Shown piece after piece: positions 1 through 8,949 of a stretch of DNA of 13,951 bases. Both the position numbers and the translations under genes were made by a program. The notes under the pieces were generated by a model. It worked only from the letters and a program-made list of their open reading frames with translations, did not search any database and was not told where the DNA came from. Location: positions 1 to 13,951 of the forward strand of contig JAGFNK010001161.1 of assembly GCA_025769875.1 (NCBI GenBank), written 5' to 3'. The stretch comes from Russula earlei (lineage: Eukaryota; Basidiomycota; Agaricomycetes; Russulales; Russulaceae). Positions within the stretch are counted from its first letter, which is position 1; every line of letters starts with the position of its first letter.

Positions 1-964
1 TTTATCAAACGACATCGCATACTCCCGACAGCCGGAAATATGGGCATGCAGTTGAGCACATGGAATTGCTTCTGGGGGAGAGGAAACCCGAGCGCATCTC
101 ACAGTTGAACGAGAACTCCTGGGCGACAAGCTCGGCAAATGATCACTCGTGCCTCGCCTGAGAATGACCAGGGGACCTGAGGCAAAGTTCACACACATTT
201 GACCAGAATTGCATGTCGTGCGCACGCCAGGTCTTGCACTGGATAGCTGTCAAAGAGGTGCCCTGAGGAGCACCAATACCGGGGGGAAAGGGAAGATCGA
301 GGTGCCCAAACTGGAAGCTATCCTCAACAACCACTCAGTATGATAGTGCCGTTATCGTGGAAGTTCAACGAACGATGACGAAGGGCACTCTTGAGTCATC
401 CATAAATGCAGGGTCGGCCGGCCGTGCCGATATAAGCGCAAGAGATACATTGTGCAAGAGGATACCAAGGTCTAGGAGTGCTGACTCCGATCGACGAAAA
501 TCATACATAGCTTTGTCCTCGACATAAACGATTCGTTATTGCCGTCATTCGTGTGGCTGTGGCCGGCTTCTGAGACCTTTCCTGTTTTCTCAAGTTCTGG
601 AACGCCGGACGTGGGAGCCGCTGCGGAGTTCGTTTCAGGAGCGTGCGGAGCGTTGTAAACGCACCGGCTCCATGTCCACGTGGAACAAAATCATCAGTAC
701 GGCGTACATAGTAGAGAGGATTGCTGGGAAGGAGAGGGTAAGGAGAGGACTGCTTCTGCGCTCAGAGGGCCAGCGCGGAAGGCATTGACTTCGGGTTCGA
801 TGTACCGAAATCAGATAAGAGAGTAAGCGCCAAGGGGAGGGCCATGATGAGGGCGCTGATCAGAATTCGGAAACGAAATGACGATCGATGGAGAGAGTAC
901 GAAAAGAGAATTGCCACATGGTGACTCACAGCTCGCCATGTGATCACATCCTATGACAAAAGCA
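1..964. other. CpG-containing segment without a supported gene
   Basis: I recognise no gene here. Base composition is balanced and CpG is frequent, unlike the next 3.4 kb, so this may be ordinary host DNA or the relic of a host gene. The only coding-like stretch is on the minus strand at 690-472: about 73 codons open after two stop codons, with a hydrophilic Ala/Pro/Ser/Thr/Glu-rich composition (for example TSGVPELEKTGKVSEAGHSH). It has no ATG and no family signature, so it may be an exon fragment or chance. Short minus-strand open stretches at 947-762 and 334-143 show no domain. CpG content drops near 965-1001. Confidence 0.4.
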
Positions 965-1314
965 CGTGACCCTGTATGATGCGTTTGGAGTTTCATACAC
1001 GTTTGGAGTTACTGTATTAACAGACAAACCAACAAGTACTGCTGATGCATTCATTACTAATACTTTTGTCTCTTCTGATGCAGTTCCTCTGATCATTCAA
1101 TTATTGCTGATTTCATGTCATGTGACCTTGCCCTTGCCATTTTTGGATGTCATTTTGAGTGGCAAAATTAAACTGCTACATCTCACAGTTTCTCAACAGA
1201 TTGCCTTGAAACTTTGAACAGTGGAACCTTATATAACTGTATCTAAGTGCATCTAAAATATGGGAGCCTGATATTCAGTTCTTGACATGTCAATTTTTGG
1301 GTGCTGACATGAGT

Positions 1315-2183
1315 TATTACAACATTTCCCCTATGGTTACTTCTTACCTTTTGCTATGGACTGCTTGCTTTCATACATCCCTTTACTTACTGGTCTCATG
1401 ATCTCTTATGTCTTGTGATCCTTTCTGTGTTATCATGTGATCCATACACATCCAGGTAACACTGGATTGCTGTTACTTTCACTTTGTTTGGTTCTCTTTC
1501 CATTTATATCTGCCTCTTAGTTTTGACTGTGCAATGCTGCACATTTACTGTGCAGCACAGTTACTTGGTTCTGACTCATTCATGGCCTCAGTTCTATGAC
1601 TCCTACTTATGACTCCTACTATACTAGTAGCACAGTCAAAGTGCAGCTATTGCTGCACTTCTCCTGTATATATAAGCTCAGTACTTTGAGACCAAAGCCC
1701 TAAGCTTGGTCTCTTGTAGAATCCAACCTACTCTTGTCCAACTCCAACATATTCACCTGCTACCCACTTCACTCCTAATCCTCAAACCACATCCACCTCT
1801 CAATTTCAACAACTCTTCACACACACCACCTACCATCTACTCTACCTATCCCTTCCTCCCCTAAGAGTCTCTATTCACTCTACTGAGAAGAGCTCTTCTC
1901 CTTCAAACCTCTATCTACTTACCTTCTCTTTGCATTCTTTAGGGTAACAGAGTTCCTAAATGCATATAGCTTGTGGGAAACCACCCTCAACTATCACATA
2001 CAATTTACTCTAGCTTCTCAACAGACCAAGTTGTACTAGGAAGGGTCTATTGGCCATAACCTGTTTAGCATAAAACACTAGTGACCACTGCAGGGAAGCT
2101 CTTTGAGCAACTTGAACTATCTTCATCTCTTCAAACACACTTGTCTTCAGGCTTGAGAACTGACACGGCTAGTTACTGTGACA
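1315..2183 (+). mobile_element. Probable solo LTR or other insertion in the ~150-bp repeat array
   Basis: A 10-bp direct repeat, TGACATGAGT, lies at 1305-1314 and again at 2179-2188. Removing the DNA between them joins repeat unit 1 to unit 2 at the point expected from the unit 2/unit 3 junction, so this is an insertion. One parse gives a 5-bp duplication TGAGT and an 869-bp element ending in CA. The start would then be TA rather than the canonical TG, so the exact ends are unresolved. It has an LTR-like promoter (CTGTATATATAAGCTC at about 1664-1681) followed by a C/T-rich stretch, and no coding region. A solo LTR is the best guess; a short non-autonomous element is the alternative. Confidence 0.55.
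1664..1681 (+). promoter_or_regulatory. TATA-like promoter in the LTR-like insertion
   Basis: TATATATAAG followed within about 30 bp by CTTGGTCTCTTG and a pyrimidine-rich leader resembles the U3/R boundary of an LTR. The call is by motif only. Confidence 0.4.
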
Positions 2184-2559
2184 TGAGTGCAAAACTTTGA
2201 ACTGCCATATCTCAACTGTTTCTTGATTGATTGGCTTAAAACTTTGACAGTGGGATCTCATGTACTGTATCTAGATCATTTCAAGAGTTGTGGTCTAATT
2301 CTTAGTTCTTGTGGTTTCAATTTTTGGGTGCAATCTGTGTGTGAAATTTTGAACTGCCATATCTCAACCATTTCTCTATAGATTGCCTTGAAACTTGGAC
2401 AGTAGAACATCATGTACTGTATATAGATGTAGCCAATTAATGGGTTTCACCTGTTGAATTTTCATGTTTTGGGGTGCTGACCCCAAGCCTGATAAGATTA
2501 CATTATTGTGACAGCTGAACACATGACATGGATATGTTCTTTGATTACAATGCAGGTAG

Positions 2560-3504
2560 TGTCAAGAACTCACTATTGAACAATCCAGTTCAAGAGTAAG
2601 GGGGCAGCTTGGAGATGAGTCAACTGAGTTCAAGAACAAAGTTGGCAAAGAGTACAGTCCACACAAGTTGCAAATACCAGAGAGGAACTGGTATTGGCTG
2701 TGAGAGATGGTCACAAAGGGAGAGGGCCAGGGTGAGCTAGATAGGGTGGTTGTAAAGGACTACCCTCAGTAATAGAGTGCAACAAATCAAATGGACAGTC
2801 TGAAGACTGTCTGCCACTTTATTGAGCACTTATATACTATAAGGGAACTGCTAAATAGAGAACAAGTCATAACCTTGTTATCAAGCACAATAAGAGATGA
2901 GTAAGACATCAGGGAATGCTTAGTGAGCATGCTCAGTCATGCTCAGTAAGCTGCTAAGTAAGGAGGCCCTAGATGATGAGTAAGGGCTTCTAGTGTCCAT
3001 GTGTTCACTGTCTAGTGCATGTGCAAAGCATCAGATTCATTTGCTATCAGTTAGTTTAGGGCCAGTCTTTCTGTGACTTAGAGTACTTGATAGTGAGGAG
3101 GTGTTCCTTATAAGGCCATTTATATGGTTCTATTAGGGTCTTTAGAGTTGACCCTAATACCAATATTAGATCCTGAGTATTGTCTTATATTTCATTCTAA
3201 GGTTATCAGAGTTAGTCTAATAACATGTTCTAGGGCCTATAGTATCTTCATTAACATCCAATATAAGGCACTTGAGGTCATCTTAAAGGGTCATTAGAGA
3301 GCCTTTAACATAGGTTGCCACCAAGTAGGGCTTGCTGTATGTTGATTGTGCCTAGAATCAATTGTGTGACAATGTGCACATGATATTGTGGACACCTCTA
3401 CTCACTCCTTTTGGCTGTGTGAACAGGGTGACACCATAGAACCTGGGTTTTCTCTAATATGGAAGGGTCCTTCAAGGGCCCTCTCTGGGAAATAGTTCAT
3501 GACA
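2560..3504 (-). mobile_element. Solo LTR (gypsy-type, copy A), 945 bp, minus orientation
   Basis: On the minus strand this runs from TGTCATGAAC (3504) to GAGTTCTTGACA (2560), that is TG...CA with inverted ends. It is flanked by a perfect 5-bp target duplication, GGTAG, at 2555-2559 and 3505-3509. On the minus strand it carries a TATA-like box (TAGTATATAAG, about 2829-2841) and AATAAA (2823-2818), in the order expected of an LTR promoter and polyadenylation signal. No internal retroelement coding sequence adjoins either end, so it is a solo LTR left by LTR-LTR recombination. By eye it has no CpG at all, a sign of age and past cytosine methylation. A second copy (4254-4379 plus 11444-11742) and a related LTR (11743-11975) lie in the window. 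Confidence 0.85.
2818..2841 (-). promoter_or_regulatory. LTR TATA box and AATAAA signal
   Basis: On the minus strand TAGTATATAAG is followed by TGCTCAATAAAG. The same pair is kept in copy B (11581-11600). In compact fungal LTRs these mark transcription start and 3'-end formation. Confidence 0.5.
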
Positions 3505-3509
3505 GGTAG

Positions 3510-4229
3510 AAGACTGCACAACACTGGCAGTTTCAGGCCACCAGGGGCATGTGCAGAGGAGTGCAAAAGCACAACACAGTGCATCCCCAGGATCATTTTT
3601 GATCCCCCAATTTTTTCCACTCCCCTCAGGGGAAAATACATTCTGCTGTGACCCTTCTCAGGCCTTGTATGACCCACATCAAAACCGAAAATGTCTGAAA
3701 AGCAAGAACATTCCATACTGCCTCCATGACTCTGTATCTGAAAAAAACACAAACATTTCCATCAAAGTCTGAAGTCTTTCCACTATATGTTTTTCATTCC
3801 TGTCTTACTTCCATTCTTGACTCCAAAAAGCTCCTAAAAACACTCTCCTATCTTATTCCTTAAGTAACATACCTGTAAAACATATGAATTAGTCTCTTAT
3901 TGCCTGCAAAATGTAACAGTTGTCATGTTCCCTGTTCTCAAAAATCCCTTGCATGCACTTCAAACAAGTCCCCCTCTCATGCTCTACCACCGCTCCACAT
4001 CATTTAGACACATCCCTGACTCTGTGCCACACCAATGGCCCACCAGCCCATCTTACCCACTCATGCGTTCCCACCGTCTGGGTATCATATCTTCACCAAA
4101 CACATCACCCACAACTGAGGACTCATATGTCCTGGACTGATGATTGCTACCTAAGCAGGATAGATTGTGCCCATCAACCCATAGCCTGTGTCCTCCCCAG
4201 TCTCTTGTTCATAGCCATGGGCTGACCAC
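3510..4229. other. Unassigned CpG-poor stretch, no gene seen
   Basis: This lies between the solo LTR and the next LTR tip. CpG is rare (for example 3686 and a few after 3990). Open stretches of up to about 100 codons exist on both strands but show no domain, no splice pattern and no match to a family I know. It may be remnant retroelement interior or degraded intergenic DNA. Confidence 0.4.
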
Positions 4230-4253
4230 TATCATGAACCACTTCCCAGAGAG
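4230..4253 (+). mobile_element. 24-bp 5' tip of a plus-strand LTR
   Basis: TATCATGAACCACTTCCCAG continuing to AGAG matches the first 24 bases of the LTRs at 11743 (TGTCATGAACCACTTCCTGG) and 3504 on the minus strand, with the terminal TG changed to TA. It stops exactly where LTR copy B begins, so copy B appears to have inserted into an older plus-strand LTR. The rest of that older LTR is not seen in the window. Confidence 0.55.
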
Positions 4254-4379
4254 TGTCAAGACTCACTGTTAAACAATCCAGTTTACAAGCAAGAGGAAAG
4301 CTCAGAGACAAGTCAAATGAGTTCAAGGATAATGTTGGTAATAAGAATAGTCCAAACAAGTAGCAGGTACCAGAGAGGT
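4254..4379 (-). mobile_element. LTR copy B, first segment (cut by Plavaka)
   Basis: TGTCAAGACTCACTG at 4254 and the following 125 bp align with 2560-2685 of solo LTR copy A (shared blocks AACAATCCAG, AGTCAA.TGAGTTCAAG, ACCAGAGAGG). It ends abruptly at the Plavaka terminal repeat, and the match to copy A resumes at 11444. It has no CpG. Orientation is the same as copy A, and the TG end at 4254 is the 3' end of the LTR. Confidence 0.85.
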
Positions 4380-4391
4380 CATCAGGAAAAA
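4380..4391 (+). repeat. Plavaka left terminal inverted repeat
   Basis: CATCAGGAAAAA is perfectly complementary to 11432-11443. It is followed by CCGGTCCGGTCCG, a short tandem of CCGGT not matched at the right end. Confidence 0.9.
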
Positions 4392-4419
4392 CCGGTCCGG
4401 TCCGTAGACACCGCTTAAT

Positions 4420-4590
4420 TCTGTAGACTCCATAGACACCATAGCACAACAACATACTATGTAGTGCTCTATAGCATCGTAGTAAGTCTATATTGCTCAA
4501 TGTAGTTCCAGTAGTTGATGACTATACTTATGTAGGCACAGTAGATTAAACCTGAGTCTACATATCACTATGTAGGACGATCAAAATCAT
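4420..4590. repeat. Left subterminal short-repeat cluster
   Basis: Variants of CTATGTAG, CTACATA and CCATAGAC recur in both orientations (near 4427-4445, 4456-4466, 4530, 4558-4575). The same words recur near the right end. Clusters of short subterminal repeats are the usual transposase-binding region of CACTA-like elements; assigning that role here is inference. Confidence 0.6.
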
Positions 4591-4596
4591 GGTTGA

Positions 4597-4715
4597 CTAT
4601 GGAGATAATCGGTTTGTTACATTGCTCTATGGAGACGATCATTTTGTTACATTGCTCTATGGAGACACTCGGTTCGCTACATTGCTCTATGGAGACAGTT
4701 GGTTTTTATATTGCA
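4597..4715 (+). repeat. 30-bp tandem repeat, four copies
   Basis: The units start with CTATGGAGA at 4597, 4627, 4657 and 4687 (the last is 29 bp) and end with TTACATTGCT or a variant. The block follows ATGGTTGACTATGG, a 14-base word that recurs near the right end at about 11213. The repeat can be translated as YGD..FVTLL, but that is a by-product of a 30-bp period. More likely it is part of the subterminal binding array. Confidence 0.75.
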
Positions 4716-4739
4716 CTATGTATCTTACTGATGTAAGGT

Positions 4740-5797
4740 GTGTTGTGAGTCCGCTGGCCCAGGAAACTGACGTGACTCGTATCAGCACCTTGCACCTCCC
4801 GCGCTTCAAGTTCCCTTGCTCTCGCTCTCGCCTCACCCCTTCTTTCCTCCCCACCAACTATTGCCACTCCTTTCCCCTCTTTCTCCTTCCATCTCGTGCT
4901 CCCCTTTCGACGTCATCCCCTCGCGTCGCCCACTCTACTGCCCAGGAACGGCGACAACGGCTCAGTTCGATCGCCTCCGACGTCACTCGCCTCGCCGCTC
5001 AACGCCTCCCCTGTTGGTCTTGGAGTCGGAGCTCGGCTCCTCCAAGCATCGACCTACGGCACGACATCATCGCCGTTCGCCCGCGTCTCGCCCTCCTTTG
5101 TTCTCATCCATCCCCTCTGCCACTAGTCTCCTCCACCTGCGACACTCTTCCCTTCCCCTCGTCATTATGCTCTCGCCCCTCGTCGAACCCCTTTCATCGG
5201 ATTCTCGCTCCTCTGCAAAATGCTATGAATCATTCTCCTCACCCCCCCCTCGCGTCTACACATGGACCAGTATGACGTGTTCGTCTTCGTCATCACCGCT
5301 CTACCCGAGGGCTCGCTGCCCACTGCGCCTCGCCCTGTCGTCATCGTCGCGCCGCCCCGCGCTCGCGGACTCGCAGTCGGAGGAATAGGCTTTTGGTACG
5401 CTCTTGACTGATATACTGTACTGCTATGAATTCCCATCCCGTCTCGTTTACTTACTCTCCGATTTCGCTAAACACTTGCCTCGTTCCGGTTAGTGTAGAA
5501 TCTCTTATGCCTCGATTCTGGTTCGCGTTCCGTCGCGACATCATACTCACCTACTTACTCGTCTTGTCTCGCGTCCTCTATCCCTCTGCTCTCTTGATTA
5601 CCTGCTTTTCCTCTGCCTTTGCCACAGTATTTAATGACTGGTAGCTACGGTTTCGAATGACAGTTCTGTGCAGTCTCCTGCTCCCCCTTTTTGCTTGCTT
5701 CACTGATCAACGAACACATGAACGCTGCTGGTCTGAGGGAACTTGAAGCGCGCGATGTAACTAGCCATATCCACGTTTCTATGAACTCATGGGCTAC
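4740..5797. other. GC- and pyrimidine-rich block, no supported gene
   Basis: The plus strand is strongly C/T-rich from about 4790 to 5390, and CpG is very frequent. Two long open frames (4589-5275 and 4816-5388) cross it, but both give Ser/Pro/Arg/Leu-rich sequence typical of a C/T-rich strand, and the first starts in the 30-bp tandem repeat. A third frame (about 5264-5410, MDQYDVFVFVITALPEGS...) is more protein-like but only 48 codons. 5440-5797 shows no coding signal and leads into the 3' side of the transposase. It could be a captured host fragment or a regulatory spacer. Its edges carry a perfect 16-bp inverted repeat (4800-4815, 5737-5752). Confidence 0.5.
4800..5752. repeat. Perfect 16-bp inverted repeat bracketing the GC-rich block
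   Basis: CGCGCTTCAAGTTCCC at 4800-4815 is the exact reverse complement of 5737-5752. The match does not extend further, and I see no target duplication outside it. It may be the ends of a 953-bp nested element, a captured module, or chance. Confidence 0.45.
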
Positions 5798-8737
5798 TCA
5801 TCCATCATTCTCCTTGTACATTTGAAACATATTTTGATCTAGGTGCCTCCCAAGATAATACTTTGGGATGGCTTGTATATGGTGACCTTCTCTTGTCCAC
5901 GACGAGGGAACTCGGTTTGAGCTAAACTGTGGGATTAAGACACAACTTCGCCATATTCGTTTCACGCTGATCACTTCCGAATATGGCATGTGGTTTCTAG
6001 TTGACAGGACGACTTGATGCATATGTGTTGTGGGATCCACATTGGTGAATGGACGAAACCAATGAATGTAAGCCAATGGATGAGGGAAAGCCCCTAGGTG
6101 CTTGGGGAGTTCGAAAATAACATGAATCCGTGCCAAGCGAAGCCCTTCATTTACAATAAATGATCATGATTCTGTTGCAAATATGAGACGTACCTTGAAA
6201 CCCCTTAGATGTCTGAGGCCTATTTCCGCTTTCGGTGACAAGAATTGTATCAAATTTCGATCCCGAACGTTGTCCATGGCCACTGTTAGGGCGCTCGGGA
6301 AATGCGTTGACACTGGTATGATTCTATGTCCGAATCCATTGTTGCTGACCAGTTGATATGAATCAGTTTGTAGATATTGAACCGGTCGTAGACATTTGGC
6401 ACGGTGAATCGACCGGGTATATCAATCTTCTGGAGGAAATCCTGCAATGTGTTGACGAAGTCCGGGGCGTTGTATTCCATCGCCAGAGTCCGAACTGAGA
6501 TGTAGTGGGGTGGTTTCTTGGCAATCGAATATGTAATGAAACGCGCGGTCATATTTGTAGATTCCGACTCCGGGGACGATGTTTTAAGGGACCATGCTAA
6601 GAATTGTTTATTGATAAACATAGCTTCCTGGCGTTGAATCCACCGAGCCATTTGCATAATGTAATCGCGATGATTGGAGGCCTTGAAGGCACGCTTGGCA
6701 TAATCTATGTGAAGGCGTTCGGAGCTTTCCATGTTGAAACCGTCAGCTGAGCCCAAATGCTTAATTCCAGCCACGTAATGCTGCATTGAGTGAACTTTCG
6801 GAATATTGAAGTGCTCGTGCACTCCAAGGTCAATCAATACACGTTTGTGTGAATGGAACACCTCCAAGGCCTGTTCTATGCACAGAAGAGTTTTTGTCGT
6901 ATGCCTTCGGTATCCTGCGTATGTGATGAAGTCCAACAGTGCTCGGGCTACGAGCACCACCCGGGGATCCACGCTGCCAGAAATAACTGCCCAATAGACT
7001 CCGTGACATGTCGCGATACTCCCACCCTGTCCATTTCGAACACGTTAGAAACACCGTGCTTGAAGTGTTTGAGTCCCGAGTACACCGGCAGAGCTTCAAA
7101 GCATTGTCCAAACGTTTAGCACCCATTAACTGAGCGCACCATTCCAAAAGGTGACAAAATACACCTAAAAAGAGTTGATGGAGGATATCAGGGGAAATGC
7201 ACATAAAGATGTCTGTATGGGGCATGCCAGCCCAAAACGGCGAGAAGACCTTGCGCAAGCCCCATTCCAAGAACTCAGGAGGGTGATGGCCATTAGCCTC
7301 GAGATGTAACACCTGTTCCATGTGCAAACTGGGACCGTAATGGGAATAGAAATCCATTGCCTCGGGACTTGGCAGGCACGGTACAGATCGGGCATCGATT
7401 CTCCTTGCAGCCTGCAACCAGGCATTGCTCTGGATGATCGCCCACATATGCTGCGAGGATGGGAAAGATCCGGCGGATGACACCATCCGCACAAATCAGC
7501 TTCGTTCCGTTGCTGCCAGCACTTTTCAACTGGTTCCAGTATCTTCTTCAGGCATGCGTGAAAGAGTCGGTACTTTGGTATTTGTGGGTCTGAGAAGCAG
7601 GTAATCTCTGCTGGTAGGGATGTAGCCTATGAGGGATACTGCGTGATTTGAAGATTTGCGGCGAACACTCTTGCTGATGTTCCCAAGGGTAAGATATAAC
7701 GGGTAGGCTTGATGGCCGCCTGAGAAACCCGATAACTGCAGTCTTATCGGACGCAAGGATGACTGGGCACACGATGCCGCCTGAAGGGATTTTATCCTAA
7801 TGCGACATAAGACTGATAAACCTGGGATGGTGTCTAAAACGAACTGCACCTGCATTTCCCACCACCAATCCGCAGTCCACATTTCATCATATACACGCGT
7901 GTTCCCTGTGCTGTCCTCATAGATGCGCTCCGGGACATAGGATATATATTTTTCGAACATTGGGTTTGATATAAGCTCTTCAACGCATTGTAGAGAATTT
8001 CGATACCACAATTCAAAATGATCTTGTGTCGGCTCTCCATTCTCGTCCAGTAGATCCCCAGTGAAGCTGAAGGTCTCTGTGTGCCACAGAGACCCTGCCG
8101 GAAGTGTATCGATTTTTTTGAAAAAGGAGTATGCACTTTTGTACGCGAGTTGGAAGCATTTCATCGTCTATGTATATTTTATGTTAGGACTGAGTCACCA
8201 AGTGCGTAGTTGGACTTACCAATCCCAGCTTCAGAAATTCGTCTGTTCCAGTCTTGTTGACTCGGTTTATGAGCCAATTGACAAGCTCCCATTCGTCCGT
8301 ATCTTCAAATGGTGCCCATGGAGGCAACCCTGATTTCTGTAGCGCCTCTGCCTCGCTCCTGGAATGGGGTGAGAGCTGTTCCTAAATTCTCAGCGACCAT
8401 GGCTGGATATGGCTCTACATAGCGCCCTGCGCGGCATTCATCAGCCGTCGACTGAGTTTCTGTGCGAGCCCTTTTTGCCGATGGCTCATTTTGCTCAAGG
8501 GAGGTTTCTAGTGGGTGATACACAGAGGATGGCTGATGGTGATCATTGTGTTCTGGGTCAAAGAAAATGCTGCGACTGAACGGCGTGGCATCTATGTAAG
8601 CATCCCTGGTGGGGCAGGTCGTCGTCGGTGAGTTGTTGCCATGCCATGCTGCATTTCTCCAGCCATGAAAGATGGAGCCTGAGAGACCATGTTGTTTTGA
8701 AGGCCTTCTTACATAGAAGGCATCTCTGGCGTGTCAT
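5798..8737 (-). pseudogene. Plavaka-family transposase, broken by about ten frameshifts
   Basis: Homologous along its full length to the Plavaka transposase family (Pfam Plavaka, CMC superfamily), judged from motifs read in order. Chosen start ATG 8737 gives a C2HC zinc finger (Cys6, Cys9, His22, Cys29). Next come an acidic linker, YVEPYPAMVAENLGTALTPF, PPWAPFEDTDEWEL, YSFFKKID, YEDSTGNTRVYDEMWTADWWW, PVILASDKT, YLTLGNISK, ICADGVIRRIFPILAAYVGD, KENRCPIC, PHTDIFMCISPDILHQLF, SKWTGWEYRDM, HFNIPKVHSMQHYV, GSADGFNMESSERLHIDYAK and, near the stop at 5798, LAYIHWFRPF and WRSCVLIPQF. Conserved Asp in ASDKT and PDILHQL and Glu in SSERLH are candidate DDE residues (inference). Introns with good consensus are 8219-8168, 7849-7797 and 6193-6145. 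Frame changes occur near 8612, 8330, 7739, 7604, 7530, 7361, 7095, 7045, 6990 and 6292, most equivalent to one extra base. Few nonsense changes accompany them, so assembly error cannot be excluded. In an intact copy it would cut and join the element's ends in the nucleus. Confidence 0.88.
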
Positions 8738-8949
8738 GTATTGTACCTGATACGGAATGACTGCCAGTGTGCACTGGGAGCTTCAAGTTTCCTTTTTTCC
8801 ATTTCCGCACTCCGCAGAATCCGTTATGCAACCATGTGACAGGATGTTGACGTTTGACGTACGCGATGCATGGCCAGGCACGAGGTAAAAAAAAACAACA
8901 CGCGCACCTTGTATCGTAACCATCATCACAACCCCTTTCACCCGGCTTC
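8738..8949. promoter_or_regulatory. Divergent intergenic region between the two transposon genes
   Basis: The 212 bp between the putative start codons contains an A-tract (8887-8895) and CpG-containing words such as TGACGTTTGACGTACG. No clear TATA box is visible. Its position implies that both genes are driven from here. The transposase start could lie further upstream, inside this region, if an undetected 5' exon exists. Confidence 0.5.

Larger units (their letters stand above)
1157..2480 (+). repeat. Degenerate ~150-bp repeat array, split by an insertion
   Basis: Three diverged units can be aligned by eye: about 1157-1314, 2184-2335 and 2336-2480. Shared blocks in order are a start near AACTGCCATATCTCAAC (TACATCTCACAG in unit 1), TTGCCTTGAAACTT, ACAGTGGAACCTTATATAACTGTAT or its variants, and an end near CAATTTTTGGGTGCTGAC. 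Units 2 and 3 are adjacent. Units 1 and 2 are separated by the insertion described at 1315-2183 and would otherwise be contiguous. There is no coding potential, and the function and parent element are unknown. The array lacks CpG except at 2166, inside the insertion. Confidence 0.6.

Noticed and set aside
3402..3772. Opposed ORFs of 116 and 73 codons at the solo LTR edge
   Set aside because: The minus one starts in unique DNA and runs into the LTR U3; the plus one lies in unassigned DNA just outside the LTR. Neither has a domain.
4589..5388. Long plus-strand open frames of 228 and 190 codons
   Set aside because: They overlap in different frames over a C/T-rich strand, have low-complexity Ser/Pro/Arg/Leu composition, and the longer one starts inside the 30-bp tandem repeat. 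No domain or splice pattern.
4740..5797. Possible TET/JBP-type dioxygenase cargo, since some fungal DNA transposons carry one
   Set aside because: No HxD-type or other recognisable dioxygenase motif in the frames I read.
6806..7119. Plus-strand ORFs across the transposase
   Set aside because: Antisense shadows of the conserved minus-strand transposase frames.
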